The position numbers were made by a program, and so were the translations under genes. 64,000 nt of DNA. Origin: Desulfuromonas thiophila. GTDB taxonomy: Bacteria; Desulfobacterota; Desulfuromonadia; Desulfuromonadales; Desulfuromonadaceae. This document shows positions 10,362 through 18,470 of this stretch, in pieces. The number at the start of each line of letters is the position of its first letter. Positions within the stretch are counted from its first letter, which is position 1. The stretch lies in assembly GCF_900101955.1 (NCBI RefSeq), contig NZ_FNAQ01000004.1, positions 124,001 through 188,000 of the forward strand, written 5' to 3'. Below the pieces are notes generated by a model. That model was not told where the DNA came from. It made no database searches and was given only the letters and a program-made list of their open reading frames with translations.

Positions 10362-10391
10362 ACTATAGGGACCGGCTCCCGAACTTGTCAA
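10362..10391 (-). promoter_or_regulatory. Sigma-70-type promoter of leuB-asd
   Basis: On the minus strand TTGACA (10386-10391) and TATAGT (10362-10367) are separated by 18 nt. It lies about 100 nt upstream of the leuB start and after the leuD terminator. Confidence 0.75.
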
Positions 10392-10487
10392 ACGAATTAG
10401 CCACCGGCACAATTCCGGCGATCCAACTGTGTCATTTGCGTCTCATTCAATTGTGCCAAATCTGGCAGAGGCTGCCTCCACAAATGG

Positions 10488-10513
10488 AAAAAAGCCGGTA
10501 ATTACCGGCTTTT
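10488..10513. terminator. Symmetrical terminator between leuD and leuB
   Basis: Perfect palindrome AAAAGCCGGTAATTACCGGC followed by TTTT, with A/T runs on both flanks. On the minus strand it follows the leuD stop and ends in six T, so it should end the leuA-leuC-leuD transcript. Confidence 0.85.
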
Positions 10514-10551
10514 CCGCTGCCAGAGAAACTGTTCCGATTCCACTCCGCTTT

Positions 10552-11085
10552 TCAGTAGCGGGCATCGGCGAATTCGACCCAGCCACCTGCCTGCACCAGC
10601 GCCTTATCAAAGGCCGACAGATCAAAGCTGAAGGTTTCCGACGTGCCATCGGCGCCATTGGCCGTCAGACATTGAGCCTCCACATCGACCGCGATCTCGA
10701 CCTCGGTGCGGAGCGCCAGGGCAAACAACCGGTCGATCTGATCCTTTGGCAGTTCAATGGCCAGCATGCCGCCATTGAACATGTTCTGTCGGAAAATACG
10801 GGCATAGCTCTGGGCAATGATGGTGTGAACACCATTGACTTCAAACACCCAAGGGGCATGCTCACGCGACGAACCACAGCCGAAATTCTCCCGGGTTACC
10901 ACCACCCGGGCACGGCGTACCGCAGGGCTTTTGGGGTCGAACCCCTCCAGTTTCAGATCCTCCAGCATGTAGGGCTGCAGGGCCTCCTTGGTGACCTCGG
11001 TCAGATATTTGGCCGGAATGATTTCGTCGGTATTGATATCACTGCGGTCGAGAAACAGGGCCGGACCTTTGAATACTTTTTCCAT
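10552..11085 (-). CDS. leuD: 3-isopropylmalate dehydratase small subunit
   Basis: Partner of LeuC in the isomerisation of 2- to 3-isopropylmalate; carries the swivelling domain that closes the active site. Diagnostic segments are DINTDEIIPAKYL and the ENFGCGSSREHAPW loop. The protein has 177 aa, intermediate between the short archaeal-type and long enterobacterial-type LeuD. ATG 11085 follows AAGGAA; an upstream ATG at 11097 lacks a site. It lies 30 nt after leuC and is followed by a terminator. Confidence 0.96.
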   Translation of the reverse strand: MEKVFKGPALFLDRSDINTDEIIPAKYLTEVTKEALQPYMLEDLKLEGFDPKSPAVRRARVVVTRENFGCGSSREHAPWVFEVNGVHTIIAQSYARIFRQNMFNGGMLAIELPKDQIDRLFALALRTEVEIAVDVEAQCLTANGADGTSETFSFDLSAFDKALVQAGGWVEFADARY

Positions 11086-11115
11086 GGGTTCCTTCATCCT
11101 CGTAGCGACTTGGGG

Positions 11116-12396
11116 TTACAGGCTGCGCGCGTCGGTGATCCGGCCGGTGATGGCAGTGGCCGCGGCCGTGGCCGGACTCATCAGATGCACCATGCCACCC
11201 TTGCCCATGCGTCCGTTGAAATTGCGGTTACTGGTCGAGGCGCAGACCTCGCCTTCAGCCAATACCCCGTTGCTCATCCCCAGACAGGCCCCACAGGTCG
11301 GATTGGTGACGCAGAAACCGGCATCCATAAAGATCTGGATCAGACCCTCGCTCAGGGCATCACTGAAGATCTTCGGCGTCGCCGGTGACACGATGGCCCG
11401 CACCGAGTCGGCAATGCGACGACCTTTGAGCAAGGCAGCGGCCACCCGCAAATCCTCGATACGACCGTTGGTGCAGGTTCCGACATACACCTGATCGACC
11501 GGCGTACCGGCCAGTTCCGCCACCGGCTTGACACAGTCCGGCTTGTAACCGTAGGTCACCTGCGGTTCGAGGGCCGACAGATCGAAATCAAGCACCCGGT
11601 CATAGACCGCGTCGGCATCGGAATGCCAGCGGGTGAAATCGGCCAGGGCGGCGGCACGGTCAGCATAATCAGCGGCGATGAATGGCCACAGATAGTCAAG
11701 TGTGACGGCATCCGGCATACAGATACCGCAGGTGCCACCAGCCTCGATGGCCATGTTGCAGAGAGTCATGCGCGCTTCCATGCTCATGGCGTCGACAATC
11801 GGACCGCCGAATTCAATTACCCGGTCGGTCGCGCCATTGACACCCAGTTGGCCAATGACAAACAGGATGACGTCCTTGGCGTAGACCCCCGCCGGCAGGC
11901 TGCCATTCAGATTGACACGAATGGTAGCGGGCTTGCGAAAGGCGCAGACCCCCTTGAGAATACCGACTTCGAGATCTGTGGTTCCCACACCGGCGGCAAA
12001 AGCGCCAAAGGCACCATGGGTACAGGTGTGACTGTCACCCATGATAACGGTATAGCCGGGCCGGATATAACCCTTCTCCGGGAAAAGGGCATGACAGACG
12101 CCATTGCGGCCAACATCGAAGAAATCCTGCAGATCATGGCGGCGGGCCCAGTCCCGCAGCATCTTGGCCTGCAGAGCCGTCTTACTGTCTTTCGACGGGG
12201 TGACATGGTCGATCACCGCCTTGATTTTGGTCTTGTCGAAGACCCGATCCTTGCCACGCCATTCCAGATCGGCAATGGCTACCGGGGTGGTGATCTCGTG
12301 ACAGAGCACACAATCGAGATCGAGCACAAAGGTGCCGGCAAATGGCTCGTCACGCAGATGGCGCTCAAAAATTTTCTCCGCTATCGTCTTCCCCAT
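11116..12396 (-). CDS. leuC: 3-isopropylmalate dehydratase large subunit
   Basis: Aconitase-family subunit binding the [4Fe-4S] cluster. It contains HVTPSKDSKT, MGDSHTCTHGAFGAFAAG, the first ligand in VGTCTNGRIEDL and the paired ligands in NPTCGACLG. At 426 aa it belongs to the shorter HacA/archaeal-type LeuC. ATG 12396 is preceded by AAGGAGAGGGT; the 28 codons upstream are not family-like. It lies 134 nt after leuA, across a GC-rich hairpin, and directly before leuD. Confidence 0.97.
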   Translation of the reverse strand: MGKTIAEKIFERHLRDEPFAGTFVLDLDCVLCHEITTPVAIADLEWRGKDRVFDKTKIKAVIDHVTPSKDSKTALQAKMLRDWARRHDLQDFFDVGRNGVCHALFPEKGYIRPGYTVIMGDSHTCTHGAFGAFAAGVGTTDLEVGILKGVCAFRKPATIRVNLNGSLPAGVYAKDVILFVIGQLGVNGATDRVIEFGGPIVDAMSMEARMTLCNMAIEAGGTCGICMPDAVTLDYLWPFIAADYADRAAALADFTRWHSDADAVYDRVLDFDLSALEPQVTYGYKPDCVKPVAELAGTPVDQVYVGTCTNGRIEDLRVAAALLKGRRIADSVRAIVSPATPKIFSDALSEGLIQIFMDAGFCVTNPTCGACLGMSNGVLAEGEVCASTSNRNFNGRMGKGGMVHLMSPATAAATAITGRITDARSL

Positions 12397-12467
12397 ACCC
12401 TCTCCTTGGTCAGTAAATAAAGATGGTGTCGCTAAAAGCTCGCCAACGGCTGCGGCAGTCAACCGGC

Positions 12468-12501
12468 TGCGGCGGGACACCGGCTCCGGCGCCCCGCCGC
12501 A
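12468..12501. other. GC-rich hairpin between leuA and leuC
   Basis: Stem TGCGGCGGG / CCCGCCGCA (9 bp) with a 16-nt loop and no U-tract. It could stabilise the leuA transcript end or pace expression of leuC-leuD. No protein frame is supported in this gap. Confidence 0.45.
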
Positions 12502-12530
12502 AACTGTCGGGCTATTCTACACAGCCCCCC

Positions 12531-14069
12531 CTAGAGGTCAACCGCCGTGCGCTTCTGCAGCGAGGCAATCTTGTTCAATGCATTAACGTAGGCCTTGGCC
12601 GCTGCGACAATAATGTCGGGATGCGCTCCCTGGCCGAGCTGTTCACGACCCTGCATTTCCAACCGCACGGTACATTCGCCCTGGGCGTCCGTACCCCCGG
12701 TGATGGCACCGACAGAAAAATGCAACAACCGGGCATCACTGCGAGTCAGTTTCTTAATGGCCTTGAAGGTGGCATCTACCGGTCCATCGCCCAGCTCGGC
12801 CGTCTTTTTCACCTCGCCATCGATCTCCATCTGCACCGTGGCCGTGGGCGCGGCAAAGGAACCGGAGGTCACACTCATCTCCATCAGCTTGAAACGCTCC
12901 GGCACACGAATGATCTCATCGGCCACGATGGCTTCGAGGTCCTCGTCAAAGATCTCCTTCTTCACATCGGCCAAGGCCTTGAAGCGCACGAAAGCCTTCT
13001 GCATGTCGTCTTTAGACAGCTCGTAACCCAGCTGTTGCAGCCGCTGATTAAAGGCATGGCGGCCCGAATGCTTGCCCAGCACCAACTTGTTCTGGTTCAG
13101 ACCGATGGATTCCGGTGTCATGATTTCATAGGTACTCTTTTCCATCAGCACACCGTGCTGATGAATGCCAGCCTCATGGGCAAAGGCATTGGCTCCGACA
13201 ATGGCCTTGTTAGGCTGCACCACAATACCGGTAATGGTGGTCAGCAGGCGGCTGGTGGCGTAGATATGCTCAGTGACCACGTTGGTCCGGTAAGGCAGAA
13301 TGTCCTGACGGGTGCGCAGCGCCATCACCACCTCTTCCAGCGAACAGTTGCCAGCTCGCTCACCAATACCATTTATGGTACATTCTACCTGACCGGCACC
13401 CGCCTGCACCGCTGCCAGGGAGTTGGCCACCGCCAGTCCCAGATCGTTGTGGCAGTGAACCGACAGGACGGCCTTGTCGATGTTGGGCACATTTTGCTTC
13501 AGGTAGCTGATGATATTGAAATATTCTGACGGAATGGTGTAGCCGACGGTATCCGGAATATTGACAGTCCGGGCACCGGCGGCAATAACGGCTTCCACCA
13601 CCCGGGCCAGAAACGGCAAACGGGTGCGCACGGCATCCTCGGCGGAAAACTCAACATTAGGGGTATAACCGACGGCCCGTTTGACGGCGCGGACCGCCGT
13701 TTCCACCACCTCGTCTTCCGTCATCTTCAGCTTGTACTTCATGTGGATATCACTGGTGGCGATAAAGGTGTGAATGCGGCCACGTTCGCCAGCATACTGC
13801 AACGCCTCCCAGGCCCGGTCGATGTCGGCGTCATTGGCTCGTGCCAGACCGGAAATCTGAGGTCCCTTGATGGTCTGGGCAATTTTCTTAACAGCTTCAA
13901 AATCGCCTTCGGAAGCAATGGGGAAGCCCGCTTCCATCACATCGACGCGCATTTTTTCCAGCTGATGGGCAATACGCAGTTTTTCCTCAATGGTCATGCT
14001 GGCGCCGGGCGACTGTTCTCCATCACGTAAGGTGGTATCGAAAATAATGATCTGTTTTTTATCTGTCAT
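12531..14069 (-). CDS. leuA: 2-isopropylmalate synthase
   Basis: Condenses acetyl-CoA with 2-oxoisovalerate, first committed step of leucine synthesis. The catalytic TIM barrel starts with IIIFDTTLRDGEQSPGASM. A metal-site segment SVHCHNDLGLAVANSLAAV follows, then a C-terminal leucine-feedback domain ending near HPDIIVAAAKAYVNALN. It has 512 aa. ATG 14069 has AAGGAG 7 nt upstream. Transcription is predicted to be governed by a leucine T-box at 14263-14541. A 36-codon frame ends 14 nt before the start. Confidence 0.97.
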   Translation of the reverse strand: MTDKKQIIIFDTTLRDGEQSPGASMTIEEKLRIAHQLEKMRVDVMEAGFPIASEGDFEAVKKIAQTIKGPQISGLARANDADIDRAWEALQYAGERGRIHTFIATSDIHMKYKLKMTEDEVVETAVRAVKRAVGYTPNVEFSAEDAVRTRLPFLARVVEAVIAAGARTVNIPDTVGYTIPSEYFNIISYLKQNVPNIDKAVLSVHCHNDLGLAVANSLAAVQAGAGQVECTINGIGERAGNCSLEEVVMALRTRQDILPYRTNVVTEHIYATSRLLTTITGIVVQPNKAIVGANAFAHEAGIHQHGVLMEKSTYEIMTPESIGLNQNKLVLGKHSGRHAFNQRLQQLGYELSKDDMQKAFVRFKALADVKKEIFDEDLEAIVADEIIRVPERFKLMEMSVTSGSFAAPTATVQMEIDGEVKKTAELGDGPVDATFKAIKKLTRSDARLLHFSVGAITGGTDAQGECTVRLEMQGREQLGQGAHPDIIVAAAKAYVNALNKIASLQKRTAVDL

Positions 14070-14083
14070 GATTTTACTCCTTT

Positions 14084-14194
14084 TTAAGGCAGTGGGCACC
14101 CCTGTGCGGAGGGTGCGATACTCTGGATGTCATGTATTCGCTTCCGAAGTTGTCGATAGGCCTGCCGCAGCAGGTCACTCAGGTCCGATTCCAC
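14084..14194 (-). CDS. Candidate 36-aa small protein between the leucine T-box and leuA
   Basis: A GTG codon at 14194 is preceded by AGGAGGT about 6 nt upstream, a near-ideal ribosome binding site. The frame encodes 36 residues beginning MESDLSDLLRQAYRQL, an amphipathic, charged helix, followed by a Pro/Cys-containing tail. It ends in TAA 14 nt before the leuA start, with the leuA AAGGAG beginning right after it, so translational coupling is possible. It lies after the T-box terminator and is therefore transcribed only with leuA. It has no run of leucine codons, so it does not look like a classical attenuator peptide. I recognise no family, and it may be fortuitous. Confidence 0.4.
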   Translation of the reverse strand: MESDLSDLLRQAYRQLRKRIHDIQSIAPSAQGCPLP

Positions 14195-14262
14195 CCAACC
14201 ACCTCCTCCCGGGTGTCGGGACAAGCAGTCTGCAGCACGACCGCCGCCCGGTTGCAGTAAAC

Positions 14263-14299
14263 AAAAAAAGCTCCCGCCCTTAAAACAGGGGCGAGAGCT
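14263..14299 (-). terminator. T-box intrinsic terminator ahead of leuA
   Basis: On the minus strand GCTCTCGCCCC, an 8-nt loop, GGGCGGGAGC, then seven T. It overlaps the 3' side of the T-box antiterminator and forms when uncharged tRNA-Leu is absent. Confidence 0.9.
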
Positions 14300-14541
14300 G
14301 GTTGCTTCGCGGTACCACCCTGATTCCGACCGGATAATGCTGCCTCCAGTCGCTTCATTCGCCATTACGCGGCGCCACGGCAACGGCTGGCGGATCAGCT
14401 ACGCGGCTGATGCGGTTCACCGTCACGGCTCCAAGGCGAGTTCGGCGTCGTCCTGTACTGGCTTGCAGCAACCGCCAGCTCTCTGAAACAGTCCAGAGCG
14501 CCTACTACTCCTCTTCACAGCCTTTTCGTCTATCTGTTGTT
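14263..14541 (-). promoter_or_regulatory. Leucine-specific T-box riboswitch controlling leuA-leuC-leuD
   Basis: The minus strand contains the T-box sequence AGGGTGGTACCGCG (14308-14321), whose TGGT bulge pairs with the tRNA acceptor end, followed by a terminator with seven T. Stem I begins near GAAGAGGAGTAGTA, has a distal loop containing GGTTGCTGCAA, and shows a specifier loop with AGTA on one side and GAA-CTC-GCC on the other. The specifier codon CTC at 14438-14440 means leucine, read by tRNA-Leu(GAG). The conserved stem-III region GACTGGAGGCAGC is also present. Transcription should continue into leuA when uncharged tRNA-Leu accumulates. T-boxes ahead of leuA are known from deltaproteobacteria but rare elsewhere in Gram-negatives. 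Confidence 0.93.
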
Positions 14542-14547
14542 CTGGCA

Positions 14548-14576
14548 CCAATACCCCAGCCCGAGCGACAAGTCAA
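14548..14576 (-). promoter_or_regulatory. Promoter of the T-box / leuA transcript
   Basis: TTGACT (14571-14576) and TATTGG (14548-14553) are 17 nt apart on the minus strand. Initiation near 14541 would place the start about 20 nt before T-box stem I. It is downstream of pssA, so leuA is uncoupled from the phospholipid genes. Confidence 0.65.
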
Positions 14577-14644
14577 CGTCTGCCGCACCGATCAACCACA
14601 ACGGACGACATTTTTTCAGCCCGGACAAACCCGGTTCGCGGCCA

Positions 14645-15394
14645 CTAAACCCGATTCTGCCGGTATCGGCGCACATAGTTCATCAACGCCACCACCGGGG
14701 TAAACAGGATGTAGCTGATAAACATCAGAAACAGCATTTCCTCTGGCTGGGCGACAATCACGATAATCATCACAATGGCCAGCACCAGAATACCGAAGGG
14801 GCGCCGTTGCAGCAGTTCAGGATCCTTAAAAGAATAATAGGGCACGTTGCTGACCATCAAGGCCGCCAAGCCATAGATCAGCACCAGCACCGAAACCATG
14901 CGGATGGTACCGGTTCCGCCGAGGGAATAAAACAGCAGAACACAACAGGCCACCATGCAGGCTGCTGCCGGAATGGGCAAGCCGACAAAGTGCTTCGATT
15001 CCACAGTCGCCACCTGAACATTAAAGCGAGCCAGTCGCAAAGCACCACAGACCACATAGAGGAAAGCAGCCAGCCATCCCAGCCGGCCAAAGGGCTGCAA
15101 CGCCCAGGAATACATCAGAATGGCTGGCGCCACACCGAAGGCCACCAGATCGGACAGCGAATCGTATTCCACGCCGAACTGACTGGTGGTGCCGGTCAGA
15201 CGCGCCACCTTGCCGTCAAGGGTGTCAAAAACCGCCGACAGCAAAATAAACCAGGCGGCCACGTCAAAACGGTCGTTCATACTGGCAACCATGCCGTAGA
15301 AGCCGGCAAACAGGCTGCCCGTAGTGACCAGGTTGGGCAACACATAGACGCCACGGCGCAGGCCCTCACGCCGCGATTCAGTGCCTGAATTCAT
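14645..15394 (-). CDS. pssA: CDP-diacylglycerol--serine O-phosphatidyltransferase
   Basis: Integral membrane enzyme making phosphatidylserine from CDP-diacylglycerol and serine. The CDP-alcohol phosphotransferase signature is complete: DGKVARLTG...FGVEYDSLSD, with aspartates in the expected spacing. About six to eight hydrophobic segments are visible over 249 aa. The start ATG overlaps the psd stop codon (ATGA), indicating translational coupling. Together with psd it forms the phosphatidylethanolamine pathway. Confidence 0.95.
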   Translation of the reverse strand: MNSGTESRREGLRRGVYVLPNLVTTGSLFAGFYGMVASMNDRFDVAAWFILLSAVFDTLDGKVARLTGTTSQFGVEYDSLSDLVAFGVAPAILMYSWALQPFGRLGWLAAFLYVVCGALRLARFNVQVATVESKHFVGLPIPAAACMVACCVLLFYSLGGTGTIRMVSVLVLIYGLAALMVSNVPYYSFKDPELLQRRPFGILVLAIVMIIVIVAQPEEMLFLMFISYILFTPVVALMNYVRRYRQNRV

Positions 15395-16035
15395 GACATC
15401 TGTCCCACTATCGTTTCACCACCAACACAGCGGTCCCCCAGGCTGACCTGCAAACGCACATCAGCAGGCATGTACAGATCCACCCGCGAACCGAACCGGA
15501 TCAGGCCGTAACGCTGGCCACGCTGCAGCAGATCACCCACCACCGGATAGGTAACAATACGACGAGCAATCAGCCCGGCAATCTGCACCACCAGAAAACG
15601 CTGACCGGATGCAGTTTCCAGCACCATGCCAGCCTGCTCATTCTCGAGGCTGGCCTTATCCAACGCCGCATTAAGAAACTTTCCTTTATTGTAGAATTGA
15701 TCCTTCACCGCACCACTGACCGGCACCCGGTTAACGTGCACATTAAATACCGACATGAAGATACTGACCTTACACATCGGCTGATGTAAAAAGCGTTCTT
15801 CCTGCACGGTTCCAACGAACACCACCTTGCCGTCCGCCGGGGCCACCACCAGATTCTCGTCCACGGGGATGGTACGATCGGGATTGCGAAAGAAATACAC
15901 TGTGAACAGGGTCAAAAGCAGCAACAGTACCGCCAGAAAACTCCAGTCCAGCAAAGCGAACACCAGGGTAAGAAAGGCAAATATACCGATAAAGGGGTAG
16001 CCCTCAATGGCAACGGGCTGATTCTGATTGCGCAT
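15391..16035 (-). CDS. psd: Phosphatidylserine decarboxylase (short form)
   Basis: Pyruvoyl-dependent conversion of phosphatidylserine to phosphatidylethanolamine. The proenzyme has 214 aa, with two N-terminal hydrophobic segments, VVAPADGKVVFVG, FMSVFNVHVNRVPVSG and the self-cleavage region IRFGSRVDLY, where GS would be the processing site. ATG 16035 follows AGGGATACC. The gene lies only about 30 nt after the terminator behind ilvN, so its transcription must come from readthrough or from a promoter within the ilvN end. Confidence 0.95.
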   Translation of the reverse strand: MRNQNQPVAIEGYPFIGIFAFLTLVFALLDWSFLAVLLLLLTLFTVYFFRNPDRTIPVDENLVVAPADGKVVFVGTVQEERFLHQPMCKVSIFMSVFNVHVNRVPVSGAVKDQFYNKGKFLNAALDKASLENEQAGMVLETASGQRFLVVQIAGLIARRIVTYPVVGDLLQRGQRYGLIRFGSRVDLYMPADVRLQVSLGDRCVGGETIVGQMS

Positions 16036-16066
16036 GGTATCCCTCGTCTGCTTCATAAAATTCCAC

Positions 16067-16093
16067 AAAAAAACCGGCGCCTGCTGGCGCCGG
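16067..16093 (-). terminator. Strong terminator after ilvN
   Basis: The minus strand reads CCGGCGCC AGCA GGCGCCGG followed by seven T. It separates ilvD-ilvB-ilvN from psd-pssA at the place where related genomes carry ilvC. Confidence 0.9.
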
Positions 16094-16098
16094 CAGGA

Positions 16099-16596
16099 TC
16101 AATCGGCCGAGCGCCAACCCTTCGATCCGCGACCAAGCACGATAGGGCCCGAGCGCACCAGCTCCTTGATGCCCAGCGGCCGCAGCAGTTCGATCATGGC
16201 ATCGATCTTATCCGGCGCACCGGTCACCTCAACAGAAAAGGAGCGCGGCGTGACATCGACCACCTTGCCGCGGAAGATGTCGACGATGCGCAGCACTTCC
16301 GCACGCGTCGTCGCTTCTGTACTGACCTTGATCATGGCCATCTCGCGCTCGACAAAAGCCTGGTCGGTAAAGTCAATCACCTTGATGACATCGACCAGCT
16401 TGTTGAGCTGCTTGGTGATCTGTTCCAGCACCTGATCATCACCACTGGTAACGATTGTCATGCGGGAAATCGTGGTGTCAAGGGTCGGCGCTACCGACAG
16501 GCTTTCAATATTGAAGCCGCGACCGGAAAACAGTCCGGCCACCCGCGGCAGCACGCCAAATTCGTTCTCCACCAGAACGGTAATGGTATGTTTCAT
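16099..16596 (-). CDS. ilvN: Acetolactate synthase small (regulatory) subunit
   Basis: Regulatory subunit that confers valine feedback on acetolactate synthase. The N-terminal ACT domain reads HTITVLVENEFGVLPRVAGLFSGRGFNIESL, followed by a second ACT-like C-terminal half (PRSFSVEVTGAPDKIDAMIELL). The 165-aa length matches the IlvH/IlvN long form. ATG 16596 follows GGAGAGAAC. The gene lies 102 nt after ilvB and is closed by a strong terminator. Confidence 0.96.
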   Translation of the reverse strand: MKHTITVLVENEFGVLPRVAGLFSGRGFNIESLSVAPTLDTTISRMTIVTSGDDQVLEQITKQLNKLVDVIKVIDFTDQAFVEREMAMIKVSTEATTRAEVLRIVDIFRGKVVDVTPRSFSVEVTGAPDKIDAMIELLRPLGIKELVRSGPIVLGRGSKGWRSAD

Positions 16597-16698
16597 CGTT
16601 TTGTTCTCTCCTGTGGTCACCAGGGCGGCGCGGCGCGCCCGTCCCTGACGCCATTGCTGTCGGTCCAACCGGCGTTGCCGGTTACCTGCACGTTTCTA

Positions 16699-18396
16699 TC
16701 AGGAAGCCAGCACCATCTCGTTCAGACCCGCCCCCGCCGGCACCATCGGCAACACATTTTCCTCACGGGCGATCTTGAACTCCATAATCACCGGCCCCGG
16801 TGTCGCCAGTCCCTGGCGGATAACCTCCTCCACCTCGTCGGGATGCGTCGCCTGGAAACCCTTGGCACCATAGGCCTCGGCCAGCTTGACAAAATCGATG
16901 GGCAGCTCCATGCAGGTCTGGCTGTAGCGCCGATCGAAAAACAGCTGCTGCCACTGGCGCACCATGCCGAGAAAATTGTTGTTCAGGATCACTATCTTCA
17001 CCGGCAGACGGTACTGTACCAGTGTCGCCAGTTCCTGGGAGTTCATTTGAAAGGAACCATCACCGGAAACATCAATCACCTGCCGCTTGGGAAAGGCCGC
17101 TTGGGCGCCCAGCGCTGCGGGCAGACCGAACCCCATGGTGCCAAGACCACCAGAGGTAATAAAGGTGCGCGGCTGGGTAAAGTCGAAAAACTGGGCCGTC
17201 CACATCTGGTGTTGACCAACTTCGGTGGTAATAATGGCGTCATCCTCCGTCAGTTCACGCAGCTTTTCGATGACAAACTGCGGTTTGATGGTGGTTTTGG
17301 TCTTCTTGTAGGTCATCGGATGCTGTTCTTTCCACAGCTCAACCTGCTCACGCCAGCCCTGGGTTGCCTCGATGGCGTCCACAAGCCGTTCATTCTGCTG
17401 CTGCAGCCCTTCAACCAGCCGGGGCAACACATCAGGCAGCACACCAACCACCGGCAGATCGACACGGACGTTTTTCTTGATTGAAGTCGGATCGACATCG
17501 ACATGAATAATACGGGCATGAGGAGCGAAGGTGGCAATCTTGCCGGTCACCCGGTCATCGAAACGGGCGCCAAGGGCTATCAGCAGATCGGCATTGGTCA
17601 CAGCCATATTGGCATAAAAGGTGCCGTGCATGCCGAGCATGCCCAGTGACAGCGGATGTTTTTTGGGAAAGCTGGCCATGCCCATCAGCGTGGTGGTGAC
17701 CGGCGCCTGTACCGTTTCGGCAAAGCGCAGCAGATCGTCGCTGACATCGGACAGGGTGGCACCACCACCGACATAGATCACCGGTTTGCGAGCGGCCAGA
17801 ATCATCTCGACCGCTTTTTCCAACTGTCGCGGATTGGCGCTGACCGTCGGTTTGTAGCCGCGCAACTCAACACTTTGCGGATACTCGAAGATGGCGCTGT
17901 CAATCTGCACATCCTTGGGCAGATCAATCAGTACCGGCCCCGGCCGACCCGTTCGGGCAATATAAAAGGCTTGCTTGACGATACGGGCCAGATCCCGCAC
18001 ATCGCGTACCAGATAATTATGCTTGGTAATCGGCCGGGTGATGCCGACCATGTCGGCCTCCTGAAAGGCGTCGTTGCCAATCAGCGGCGTCGGCACCTGG
18101 CCGGTGATAATGACCAGGGGGATCGAATCCATGTAGGCGGTGGCGATACCGGTGATGGTGTTGGTGGCACCAGGGCCACTGGTGGCGATGGCGACACCTA
18201 CCTTGCCGGTAGCGCGGGCATAGGCATCAGCGGCATGCACGGCAGCCTGCTCGTGACGCGTCAGGATGTGTTCGATGGGCGAATCCATCAAGTCATCATA
18301 GATGTTGATTACCGTGCCGCCAGGATAGCCAAAAACGGTTTCGACACCTTCCAGGCGCAAACATTCCAACAGAATCTGAGAACCGGTTTTCTTCAC
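16699..18396 (-). CDS. ilvB: Acetolactate synthase large (catalytic) subunit
   Basis: Thiamine-diphosphate enzyme making acetolactate or acetohydroxybutyrate for valine, leucine and isoleucine. Key segments are ETVFGYPGGTVINIYDDL, the catalytic glutamate in LTRHEQAAVHAADAYARATG, and the ThDP motif GDGSFQMNSQELATLVQYRLPVKIVILNN. The length is 565 aa. The start is taken as GTG 18396, with AAGGAG 6 nt upstream; the preceding open codons are unlike IlvB. It sits 74 nt after ilvD and before ilvN. Confidence 0.97.
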   Translation of the reverse strand: MKKTGSQILLECLRLEGVETVFGYPGGTVINIYDDLMDSPIEHILTRHEQAAVHAADAYARATGKVGVAIATSGPGATNTITGIATAYMDSIPLVIITGQVPTPLIGNDAFQEADMVGITRPITKHNYLVRDVRDLARIVKQAFYIARTGRPGPVLIDLPKDVQIDSAIFEYPQSVELRGYKPTVSANPRQLEKAVEMILAARKPVIYVGGGATLSDVSDDLLRFAETVQAPVTTTLMGMASFPKKHPLSLGMLGMHGTFYANMAVTNADLLIALGARFDDRVTGKIATFAPHARIIHVDVDPTSIKKNVRVDLPVVGVLPDVLPRLVEGLQQQNERLVDAIEATQGWREQVELWKEQHPMTYKKTKTTIKPQFVIEKLRELTEDDAIITTEVGQHQMWTAQFFDFTQPRTFITSGGLGTMGFGLPAALGAQAAFPKRQVIDVSGDGSFQMNSQELATLVQYRLPVKIVILNNNFLGMVRQWQQLFFDRRYSQTCMELPIDFVKLAEAYGAKGFQATHPDEVEEVIRQGLATPGPVIMEFKIAREENVLPMVPAGAGLNEMVLAS

Positions 18397-18470
18397 GTTG
18401 TCTCCTTCGTTACGCAGACCCAACAGCAACGTCGGGCTTAACACCTGTTGTCGGTACTGCAACCGCCCCC

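Noticed and set aside
14084-14383. A 99-codon version of the leuA leader frame starting within the T-box
   Set aside because: Its first 60 codons overlap the T-box core and terminator, whose RNA structure explains the sequence. Only the last 36 codons have a ribosome site.
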